Below, piece by piece: positions 31,119-38,072 of a stretch of DNA of 39,253 bases (position 1 is its first letter; the number at the start of each line of letters is the position of its first letter). Origin of the DNA: Solirubrobacterales bacterium (lineage in GTDB: Bacteria > Actinomycetota > Thermoleophilia > Solirubrobacterales > Solirubrobacteraceae); assembly GCA_003151895.1 (NCBI GenBank), contig PLYX01000062.1:5427-44679 (forward strand), written 5' to 3'. A program made the translations under genes and the position numbers. The notes under the pieces were generated by a model that was given only the letters and a program-made list of their open reading frames with translations, did not search any database and was not told the origin of the DNA.

Positions 31119-32478
31119 AGTCGCCGTGTCCCCCGGTCTCCTCCTGCCGCCGCTGACCGAGGAGGACGCCGTACGGTCGTGGGACCGCTCGCGCGTTCAT
31201 CACGCTCGCGGACACAGCAAGCGGTGGCGGCTTTTGTGGCTGCTGGTAGGCCCCGGGATCCTTGCCATGCTCGGGGAGAACGACGGGCCGAGCATGATCG
31301 CCTACGCCTCCGACGGGGCGCAGTACGGGCTCGGGTTCTTCGTGCCGTTCATTCCGGTGCTGTTCGCGATGGCCTACGTCTGCCAGGAGATGTGCATGCG
31401 CGTCGGCGCGGTCACCCACCGTGGATATGGCGAGCTGGTTCTGCAGCGCTACGGAAGGGTGTGGGGCTGGTTCGGCGCCGGCGATCTCACCCTCACCAAC
31501 CTGGTCACGCTCGTAGCCGAGTTCATCTCCATCCGTGTTGGGCTGGCCTACTTCCACCTCGGCTCCGGCGTGGCCGTCGCGCTCGGACTGGCGCTGGTCG
31601 TGTTCACCCTCAGCGGTGGGCGCTACTGGCGCTGGGAGCGGATCGTGCTCGGGATGGCCCTCTTCAACGGCCTGTTCCTGCTGGCCGCGATCCTGGTCAA
31701 ACCCCACGTCGGAGCGCTCGTCAGCTCGTTGGCTTTCAGCCCCTTTCCCGGCGGGAGCTTCAACACACTGCTGCTGCTGCTGGCCTCAACGATCGGCGCC
31801 ACGGTGACGCCATGGATGATCTTCTTCCAGCAGAGCGCCTGCGCCGACAAGGGAATGACTCCCCGCGACGTCAAACACGGCCGCTATGACACCGCGGTGG
31901 GCGCGGTTCTGGCCGCGATCTTCGGGGTTGGCGCGCTGATCGCCGGGGCGGCGCTGCGGGTGGGTGGGCATCAGGTCATATCGGGCATCCAGGGGTTCGC
32001 GGGCGCCGGGTTCCCACAGGCGCTGGGGCACGTCGCGGGCGGCGCCGCCGGTAGCGTGTTCGCGCTGGGACTCATCGAGGCCGGAGCGGTGGCCATACTC
32101 ACGATCTCTGCCAGCACCGCCTATGCCGCCGGAGAATGCGTCGGGGTCTCCCACAGCTTCAACAGCTCGCCGCGCAACGCCATCGTCTTCTATGCCGCGA
32201 ACATCGGGGTCGCGCTGCTCGCCGCGGCGGTCATCCTCATTCCGGGCGCGCCGCTGCTGTCGATCGCGCTCAACGCCAACGTGCTCGCGACCGTGCTGCT
32301 CCCCGTCAGCCTGGTCTTGATGGTCATGCTCGCCAACGACAAGGGACTGATGGGCGCGTGGGCGAACAAGCGCTCAACCAACGTGATCGGGGTCGCGGTC
32401 ATCGCGTTCGTCGGACTCTGCGGAGCCGCATACGGCATCGACTCGTTCCTACAGACAATCCATCTCATCGGCTCATGA
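31105..32478 (+). CDS. Nramp-related divalent metal transporter
   Basis: 457 residues from ATG 31105, with GGGAG upstream and overlapping the mntR end. About 11 helices; helix 1 (WLLVGPGILAMLGENDGPSM) and helix 6 (STIGATVTPWMIFFQQSA) align with SLC11/Nramp. The metal-site motifs deviate: the usual DPGN of helix 1 is NDGPS (59-63), and MPH of helix 6 is TPW (235-237), so the metal-coordinating methionine is lost. This places it in a divergent Nramp-like branch, possibly one selecting Mg2+ or another ion instead of Mn2+. Coupling to mntR still argues for a link with manganese. Confidence 0.85.
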   Translation: MATTEVAVSPGLLLPPLTEEDAVRSWDRSRVHHARGHSKRWRLLWLLVGPGILAMLGENDGPSMIAYASDGAQYGLGFFVPFIPVLFAMAYVCQEMCMRVGAVTHRGYGELVLQRYGRVWGWFGAGDLTLTNLVTLVAEFISIRVGLAYFHLGSGVAVALGLALVVFTLSGGRYWRWERIVLGMALFNGLFLLAAILVKPHVGALVSSLAFSPFPGGSFNTLLLLLASTIGATVTPWMIFFQQSACADKGMTPRDVKHGRYDTAVGAVLAAIFGVGALIAGAALRVGGHQVISGIQGFAGAGFPQALGHVAGGAAGSVFALGLIEAGAVAILTISASTAYAAGECVGVSHSFNSSPRNAIVFYAANIGVALLAAAVILIPGAPLLSIALNANVLATVLLPVSLVLMVMLANDKGLMGAWANKRSTNVIGVAVIAFVGLCGAAYGIDSFLQTIHLIGS

Positions 32479-32732
32479 ATACAGAAGCATCGGTCATGAA
32501 CGACGCGCACCATGACCCCGGCATCCGAGAGCGGGATCTGCAACCACAGGAGCGCTTCGAGGACGAGCTGATCATGCACCTCGAGCGCGATCAGTTCGTA
32601 GCCGAAACCTCCCGGCCGGTACCGCGAGCCGCACTCAGCGCACGCGCCACAGCCGGACTGTGGGCGCTTCGAGTCTTCGTCGTCCTCGTCAGCCTCATGG
32701 TCATCTACACCTTCATCGACCAGCTGCGCTGA
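32475..32732 (+). CDS. 85-residue tail-anchored protein of the mntR operon
   Basis: It begins at ATG 32475, overlapping the transporter stop (ATGA), a classic translational-coupling arrangement. The first about 55 residues are acidic and helical (RERDLQPQERFEDELIMHLE, RDQFVAETSRPVPRAA). A single helix at about 62-80 (LWALRVFVVLVSLMVIYTF) is followed by IDQLR, so it is probably tail-anchored with the acidic domain in the cytoplasm. Family not recognised. A regulatory or accessory subunit for the transporter is a reasonable inference from coupling. Confidence 0.75.
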   Translation: MNTEASVMNDAHHDPGIRERDLQPQERFEDELIMHLERDQFVAETSRPVPRAALSARATAGLWALRVFVVLVSLMVIYTFIDQLR

Positions 32733-32773
32733 CAGACTCGTCTGTGGGGCGCCGCCGTCGGGGAGGTCCTCGC

Positions 32774-33133
32774 TCAGCCCGCGTGCGGCTTCGTGCGGCG
32801 ACCGCGCCTGATACCCAACCACAGCCACAGTGGATAGGTGGCGAAGATCGCGGCTGAGAGCTTGTGCGTGCGCGGCCCGGCGGCCCGCCAGTCGAACTTG
32901 AACACGCCCGAGTTGAGCATCCAGTCGCGTCCGGATGCCGCACGGCACATCTTCCACACCGGCTTGGTCCAATCCTGGTCGAGGTACAGCCCGATGCTGA
33001 TGCCCCAGAACACAGCCATGTAAGCGACCCCGACGGTTGCGTCGCGTGCGGGGCTCGGCTCAAGGCCGCGCGTGGCGCGCGCGTAGGTGCGGCCTCCGCT
33101 GTAGAGCAATGGCGGGTCGATCAGGAATGACAT
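32774..33133 (-). CDS. Small membrane protein downstream of the GMC oxidoreductase
   Basis: 119 residues from ATG 33133 (MSFLIDPPLLYSGGR), overlapping the GMC gene end by 13 bases. One membrane helix is evident around ATVGVAYMAVFWGISIGLYL (about 31-50) and another around LSAAIFATYPLWLWLGI (about 93-109). The conserved-looking centre SGRDWMLNSGVFKFDW lies between them. The tail is basic (RRGRRTKPHAG). Family not recognised by name. Its overlap with the GMC enzyme suggests a membrane anchor or electron-acceptor partner for it (inference). Confidence 0.75.
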   Translation of the reverse strand: MSFLIDPPLLYSGGRTYARATRGLEPSPARDATVGVAYMAVFWGISIGLYLDQDWTKPVWKMCRAASGRDWMLNSGVFKFDWRAAGPRTHKLSAAIFATYPLWLWLGIRRGRRTKPHAG

Positions 33134-34632
33134 GCGGCCTCCTCGTTTATTTGGGATCCCTCCACCTCGCGGCCGAGCAGCCCGAAGGCAAGCCGCGTGG
33201 CGAGCGCCATGATCGTCATCTGGGGGTTCACGCCGAGCGAGCTGGGCACGGCCGAGCCGTCGGCTACGTACACGCCGCGGACACCGTGCACCTGAAGCTC
33301 GCCGTCGATGACCCCGTGCGCGGGACGCGCGTCCGCACGGGCGGTGCCGAGCGGGTGGAAAGCCATCAGCTTCAGGTCGCGCAGGCGCGCCCGCTCCGGG
33401 CTGACCCCATCGGGGAGCGGCAGGTAGACCTCGCGGGCGCCGGCGGCTTCGAACAGCTCGCGCATGCGCGCCAAGCCGGTTCGGAAGCGCCGCAGGTCCG
33501 CGTCTGTGAGGTCGTAGCGGATCAGCGGCCGGCCGGCCAGTGCTTGCACGCTGCCGCGCGAGCTGTCGGACACCATCACGCCGAACTGCGCCAGCCGGCG
33601 GTAGTCGGCCATCGCCTCGGCGTGACGCGCTCCGGTCAACGGCAGTGACATGGCGGCGTACGCCGGCGGCCCGGCGACGCCCTCGAAGATGATCCCCTCG
33701 CCGGCGAACTCGTCCACGTAGAAGCTCTGGGGCACCCCGTGTGCCATGTCGACGATCTCCTCCATGCGCGCGAACACGGCGGTGGCCGGGTGCAGCGAGA
33801 GGTTCTGCCCGAGCTGGCCAGACTGTGCTCCGAGGTCGCTGCGAGCCAGCAGCAGGGGGGTGTGGATCGTGCCCGCGGCGACGATCACGATCGGTGCGCG
33901 CACCTGAACGCGTGCGCCACTTGCCATTCGCGCCTGCACGCCGCGCGCCACCGGCACGCCGTTGGCGCGCGCGAGAGAACTTGCGGCGCCGTTCTCCAGG
34001 AGCACGCGTTCCACGCGCGCACCGGTCACTATCCGTGCGCCGGCCCGTTCGGCGCGCGGGATATAGGTGATGCCCGTGTGCTGCTTGGCTGAGGTTGGAC
34101 AGCCGAACGCGCACACGCCCGACCCCACGCACCCGCGCGCGTTGCGGCGCAGATAGCCGTGCGACCAGCCGAGGTGCGCGGCGCCGCGGCGGGCTACCTC
34201 CGCATTGGCACCCGCCAGCTCGGGTGTCACCTCGCCCACCGACAGCGCCTCCTCGACGCGTTCGAAGCAGGGTCGTAGCGACTCTTCGCTCACGTCCAGG
34301 CCGAACTCGCGCTGCCAGTGCTCGAGCACCCGCGCCGGCGTGCGAAAGCACGTCCCCGAGTTGATGAGCGTGGTGCCGCCGAGCCCGCGTCCGAGCGGCA
34401 GCAGGATCGGCGGGTTCCCGAGCGTGATCGTCTGGCTGCCGTCGCGGTAGAGCTGGGCGAGCATCTCCGGCGGTCGGGCCGTGAAGGTGTCCGGGTCGTG
34501 CCAGTGGCCCTCCTCGAGCACGACCACGTCCATCCCGCCCTCGGCCAGCTCGGCCGCCGCGACGGCGCCGCCCGCGCCCGCGCCGATCACGCATACCTCC
34601 GCGCTGATATGGGCCGAGTCGCGGATGCTCAC
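33121..34632 (-). CDS. GMC-family FAD oxidoreductase
   Basis: 503 residues from GTG 34632 (VSIRDSAHISAEVCVIGAGA); longer in-frame starts overlap the preceding gene. FAD dinucleotide motif GAGAGG (17-22), acidic end VVLEEGH, and GMC signature GRGLGGTTLINSGTCFRTP. The Cys-rich GCVGSGVCAFGCPTSAKQH segment is typical of the alcohol/cholesterol-oxidase-like bacterial subgroup. C-terminal catalytic region: LMAFHPLGTARA and ADGSAVPSSLGVNPQMTIMA, with the His and Asn pair. Likely oxidises a hydrophobic alcohol. It is flanked by a small helical protein upstream and a membrane protein downstream, suggesting a multi-subunit membrane-linked dehydrogenase. Confidence 0.88.
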   Translation of the reverse strand: MSIRDSAHISAEVCVIGAGAGGAVAAAELAEGGMDVVVLEEGHWHDPDTFTARPPEMLAQLYRDGSQTITLGNPPILLPLGRGLGGTTLINSGTCFRTPARVLEHWQREFGLDVSEESLRPCFERVEEALSVGEVTPELAGANAEVARRGAAHLGWSHGYLRRNARGCVGSGVCAFGCPTSAKQHTGITYIPRAERAGARIVTGARVERVLLENGAASSLARANGVPVARGVQARMASGARVQVRAPIVIVAAGTIHTPLLLARSDLGAQSGQLGQNLSLHPATAVFARMEEIVDMAHGVPQSFYVDEFAGEGIIFEGVAGPPAYAAMSLPLTGARHAEAMADYRRLAQFGVMVSDSSRGSVQALAGRPLIRYDLTDADLRRFRTGLARMRELFEAAGAREVYLPLPDGVSPERARLRDLKLMAFHPLGTARADARPAHGVIDGELQVHGVRGVYVADGSAVPSSLGVNPQMTIMALATRLAFGLLGREVEGSQINEEAACHS

Positions 34633-34672
34633 GGTCGTGCCCGCGGGGTGGTCGATCGCGTCTCGCGGGCGC

Positions 34673-34948
34673 TCATGGCCGTCCCTCGGCGCGTCGCAGC
34701 GCCCGTCCGCGGGCAACCACCGCGGCTCCGTCCCACCCGAGCGTGCGGCTGAGCTCGGGATCGTCATAGCGGGCGAGTGAGGTCACCACCTGCGCGAGCT
34801 GCTCGGCCGCGGGCACGCGCCCGAGCAGCGTCGCGCCGCGCGGGCGACGGGCGAGCGCCACGAGAGCGCGCATCCCGGCTCGCTGGAGCGTCGGGGCGGA
34901 CGCGATGAATGTGTCGAGCGAGCCGCGCGATGGTGAGCCGGTCGGCAT
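34673..34948 (-). CDS. Small helical protein upstream of the GMC oxidoreductase
   Basis: 91 residues from ATG 34948, ending 40 bases before the GMC start. Predominantly helical and Arg/Ala/Leu-rich (LDTFIASAPTLQRAGMRALV, LLGRVPAAEQLAQVVTSLAR), ending LGWDGAAVVARGRALRRAEG, without a clear signal peptide. In layout it recalls the small subunit 3 that precedes GMC subunits of gluconate-type dehydrogenases, but sequence similarity is not evident to me. Function unknown; probably an accessory or chaperone subunit of the enzyme encoded next. Confidence 0.65.
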   Translation of the reverse strand: MPTGSPSRGSLDTFIASAPTLQRAGMRALVALARRPRGATLLGRVPAAEQLAQVVTSLARYDDPELSRTLGWDGAAVVARGRALRRAEGRP

Positions 34949-35004
34949 GGCTCGGCCACCGTATCAGTGGCAGGCCAAAGATTGGCTGCGCGGCCAGTCG
35001 GCGC

Positions 35005-35997
35005 TCAGCCGTCGGTGAACGGCGCGAGCGGCACGCCGTGATCGCGCTCGCGCATCCCGAGCTCGTATGCCCCGCCGTGGGGAGCGTGGAGCGTGCGGGC
35101 CGCCGAGCCGCTTGTGCCCTTCAGGGTGCGCGGGCGCACGTTGAGCGCGAGCGCGGCGATTGAGCAGTTGACGACGTCGTGCTCCCCGCCGTCTGGGTCC
35201 GCGTATCGCCATCCGGCGGCCGTCCCTTGCGGCGTGTCGACGTGGGCTTCGACGGTCAGACCGCCCTCCCCGGGCAGCGACAGGGTGCAGCGGGCGGGAC
35301 TCTCGGCGACCTTCAGCCCGCGCGCGCCGAGCCCGCCGAGGCGCAGCCGGCGGCCGTCGAGGGAGATCGCGCCGCTTGCCATCCAGGGCGTGAGGCGTCC
35401 CGCGAGGAGCACTCGCCCGAGTGCCACGTCGAGCCACGCCGAGGGGTCCTCCTCGAAGCCGATCCCGTGCAGCCAGATCCAGCGCTCGGCGTGCTCGGAG
35501 CCCCAGTTGTGCCCGACCATGCCTCGCCATCCGCGCAGCTCCAGCGTGCGGTCGGGCAGCTCGATAGTGCCGTCGAAGCTCGCCGCCGGGGCGGGGCTCG
35601 AGAGCTTGGTGCGCGGCAGCGGAGCCTTGTAAAGCCAGGCCTGCTTGAGGTGGCGAAGTTCAGGCTCATCCGTGTTGAAGCGCAGCGACCAGCGTGCCGG
35701 GCCGCAGACACCCTCGGCGAGCCCTGCGCCAAGTCGCGAGTCTGCGCCGATCTCGATCCAGCTGCCGGCGGGCGCCGCGAGCTCGGTGGTGGTGCGCTTG
35801 TGCATGAACGGCGCTCCGGCGGAGGCGTCGAACACGGTGCACCACAGCGACCCGCTCGGAGCCTGCCCGGGTCGCTTGTGGACCGTGTAGCGGATCCACG
35901 CTCCCACGGGCTCGTCCGGCGAGACCGCGCGCAGGTAGAAGGACTCGTACATCCCCGCGCCGAGATCGGTGTTTGGGAAGACCGCGGAGACCGCCAT
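35005..35997 (-). CDS. AttH/CrtC-like lipocalin-type protein
   Basis: 330 residues from ATG 35997 (MAVSAVFPNTDLGAGMYESF). Two beta-rich halves are suggested. The N-terminal half has SFYLRAVSPDEPVGAWIRYT and WSLRFNTDEPELRHL; the C-terminal half has GWRGMVGHNWGSEHAERWIW and HGIGFEEDPSAWLDVALGR. GHNWG and WIWLHG recall the AttH, hydroxyneurosporene-synthase (CrtC) and tocopherol-cyclase-like family, which act on large hydrophobic molecules. No membrane segment. It is first of a minus-strand run leading to the GMC gene, and divergent from the kinase gene (33-base gap), so their control regions are shared. Confidence 0.65.
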   Translation of the reverse strand: MAVSAVFPNTDLGAGMYESFYLRAVSPDEPVGAWIRYTVHKRPGQAPSGSLWCTVFDASAGAPFMHKRTTTELAAPAGSWIEIGADSRLGAGLAEGVCGPARWSLRFNTDEPELRHLKQAWLYKAPLPRTKLSSPAPAASFDGTIELPDRTLELRGWRGMVGHNWGSEHAERWIWLHGIGFEEDPSAWLDVALGRVLLAGRLTPWMASGAISLDGRRLRLGGLGARGLKVAESPARCTLSLPGEGGLTVEAHVDTPQGTAAGWRYADPDGGEHDVVNCSIAALALNVRPRTLKGTSGSAARTLHAPHGGAYELGMRERDHGVPLAPFTDG

Positions 35998-36030
35998 GCC
36001 CGCGATCGTAACTCCTGCGAGGATCACGCC

Positions 36031-37110
36031 ATGCGCCGGGAGCCGCTCGTGACCCTGCCGCCGGCCTTGCTGAAGCCGGGGACAGACACCGGCGCGCGCT
36101 TCGTGATGGGCGTTGACGGCGGCGCCACCAAGACGCTGGCGGCCGTGCTCGACGTGCGTACCCTGAAGGGCACACCCTCTGGGGCGCAGGCAGGCGAGCA
36201 CACGCTCCACCTTGGTCACGGCGCCTCGAGCAACGCCGACGCGGTGGGCGCCCGCGCGGCGACGGAGTCCTTGGTGAAGGCCACCGACGAGGCGATCGCG
36301 CGAGCCGGGATTGCGCGCGAGCAGCTCGACGCGGCCGTGCTGGCGATCGCGGGCACCGACACCGACGCGGTGGCCGATCACGTGCGGGAGAATCGTCCGG
36401 CGAGCTGGGTGGTGGTCAACGACGTGGTCGGGGCCTGGGCGGCGGCCACCGGCGCGCAACCGGGCGTGGGGGCGATCTCGGGGACCGGCAGCAACGTGTT
36501 CGGGGTGGGGCGCGACGGGCGCGCCTGGCGCGCCGGCGGCTGGGGTCACGTGCTGGGCGACGAGGGCAGCGGCTACCGGCTCGCCGTACAGTCGATCAGG
36601 GCGGCGCTTGCCGATCGCGAGCGCTCGGGCCCGGAGACCGCGTTGAGCGCGGCCGCGGTCGACTTCTTCGGGGTGGACAGCGTCGAGGCGCTCGCCACGC
36701 TTGTCTACTCCAAGCCGCTGGCGAAGGGGGAGATCGCCGCGTTCGCCGTCGAGACGGCGCGAGTGGCGCACGCCGGGGACGCGGTGGCGCGTGGGCTGTA
36801 TGAGCGCGCGGCCGTCGAGCTCGGCAGGCAGGTGGCGGCCGTGATCGAGCAGACGGGCCTCTCGGATGACTTTCCCGTCGGGCTGATCGGCAGCGCCTTC
36901 AAGGCGGGCGCGCTGTTCGTCGAGCCGCTCACGGTGGCCGTCCACCGGGTGGCGCCGCGTGCGCGCGTGGCGGTCGTGGAGATGGCGCCGGTCGGAGGTT
37001 GTCTGCTGCTCGCCGCGCGTGTCGCCGGCCGTGAGCAGGCGGTGGACTCGGCGGAGTTGAAGCCGCTGCTCGACGCGGTGCTCGCCCGCGAGGGCGTCTT
37101 CAGGGAGTGA
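36031..37110 (+). CDS. BadF/BadG-type ATPase, N-acetylglucosamine kinase-like
   Basis: 359 residues from ATG 36031 with GCGAGGA about nine bases upstream. ASKHA-fold ATPase: phosphate-1 motif GVDGGATKTLAAVLD (residues 27-41), then AIAGTDTDAVADHV, the connecting motif GAISGTGSN and GWGHVLGDEGSGYRLA, which is characteristic of N-acetylglucosamine kinases. All nucleotide-binding motifs are intact. A sugar kinase role fits better than a benzoyl-CoA reductase activase because no partner subunits are present. The first 20 residues are a variable extension. Its end overlaps by 11 bases the convergent PfkB gene. Confidence 0.85.
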   Translation: MRREPLVTLPPALLKPGTDTGARFVMGVDGGATKTLAAVLDVRTLKGTPSGAQAGEHTLHLGHGASSNADAVGARAATESLVKATDEAIARAGIAREQLDAAVLAIAGTDTDAVADHVRENRPASWVVVNDVVGAWAAATGAQPGVGAISGTGSNVFGVGRDGRAWRAGGWGHVLGDEGSGYRLAVQSIRAALADRERSGPETALSAAAVDFFGVDSVEALATLVYSKPLAKGEIAAFAVETARVAHAGDAVARGLYERAAVELGRQVAAVIEQTGLSDDFPVGLIGSAFKAGALFVEPLTVAVHRVAPRARVAVVEMAPVGGCLLLAARVAGREQAVDSAELKPLLDAVLAREGVFRE

Positions 37111-38026
37111 TCTCCGCACGCCGCCCGATCGCGCTCGGCCCGACGCCCGCGATGCGAACGGCGGCGGCGGCGTTTCCGAACGTGGCGGCCTCCAGCGGAG
37201 TGTGACCATCGGCCAGAGCGACGAAGAAGGCGGCCGCGAACACATCGCCCGCGCCGATGTCATCGCGCACTGCGGCCACGGGGGGGAGGGGCGTTTGCAC
37301 GACCGACTCGCCCCCGGGCAGGTGAACGGTTGTCGGCCGCGAGCCGGCCGTCACCGCCACGTGCGCGCCGCAGCGGCGCGCCGCCGAGAAGAGGGCATGG
37401 CAGCTGTGGCACTCGTGCTCGGAGATCACAGCCGCATCGAAGTTGTCGGGGAGCAGCTCCGGGTCGAGCTCGACTGGAGAGATGTCGCCCGCGAGCGCGT
37501 CGCTGCCGGGCGGAGCGAGCGGTATGTCGCCCAGCAGCGAGCCGGTGTCGAGTTGGACGAGTGGTACGCGTTCGTCCCGCTCCCAGCTCCGCACGAGACC
37601 CTGCGGCGTGATCCCTACGAAGTCGGCGCGGCCCCGCCATGCGACGGGCGTCTCGCGTGCGACGGGGGCGAGGTGCAGGATGCCGGTGTCGAGCTCGACG
37701 GGCTCGACGATCGGCCCGGCCCATGCGAGCACTCGTTGAGTGCGGGTTGCACCCGAGCCGCGCGTGCTCAGCGTGGTGGTGTGCTCTGCCGGGATCACGC
37801 GCAGCCCGAGCTCGTCGCGATAGGGGGCGAGCAGCGCTTCGATCTCGCTGGGAACCCCTTGTGTGAGGATCAGCGTGCGCAAACCCAACCGCGAGGCTTG
37901 CAGGGAGCTGTAGAAGGCGCTTCCGCCGGGCTGGGAGACCGTGCGGCCCGTCGGGTGCTCGATCGTGTCGCGCGTGACGTGGCCGACGGTTATGTAGTCG
38001 AAGTGGGCGCCTGACGAGCGGTCCAT
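37100..38026 (-). CDS. PfkB-family carbohydrate kinase
   Basis: 308 residues from ATG 38026 (MDRSSGAHFDYITVGHVTRD); more upstream starts would overlap the preceding gene. Seen: N-terminal TVGHVTRDTI, the glycine pair of the substrate region QPGGSAFYSS and the C-terminal signature RDDIGAGDVFAAAFFVAL with the catalytic Asp of GAGD, plus AATFGNAAAAVRIAGVGPSA. Phosphorylates a sugar, nucleoside or inositol-like substrate; specificity unknown. Same strand as, and 46 bases after, the FAD dehydrogenase. The other kinase at 36031 runs towards it and overlaps by 11 bases. Confidence 0.85.
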   Translation of the reverse strand: MDRSSGAHFDYITVGHVTRDTIEHPTGRTVSQPGGSAFYSSLQASRLGLRTLILTQGVPSEIEALLAPYRDELGLRVIPAEHTTTLSTRGSGATRTQRVLAWAGPIVEPVELDTGILHLAPVARETPVAWRGRADFVGITPQGLVRSWERDERVPLVQLDTGSLLGDIPLAPPGSDALAGDISPVELDPELLPDNFDAAVISEHECHSCHALFSAARRCGAHVAVTAGSRPTTVHLPGGESVVQTPLPPVAAVRDDIGAGDVFAAAFFVALADGHTPLEAATFGNAAAAVRIAGVGPSAIGRRAEITP

Positions 38027-38072
38027 TGCAAAGCCGTGGGTGATGGTTGCCCGCGTCGCCGGCTCGCGACGC

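Noticed and set aside
32732..32745. Dyad ACAGACTCGTCTGT between convergent genes as a terminator
   Set aside because: The loop is only two bases (effectively a 5-bp stem) and no U-run follows; too weak to list as a terminator.
36070..36095. GGGGACAGACACC looks like a REP/RAYT repeat core
   Set aside because: It lies in the variable N-terminal codons of the BadF-type kinase, has no inverted partner nearby, and does not share the T-run or the CTGCTGTTC part of the ald-flanking copies.
35005..37263. A continuous 752-codon minus-strand frame suggesting one giant protein
   Set aside because: Only the part from 35997 down looks like real protein; the upstream half is the antisense of the BadF-type kinase and is rich in His/Arg/Gly without any motif.
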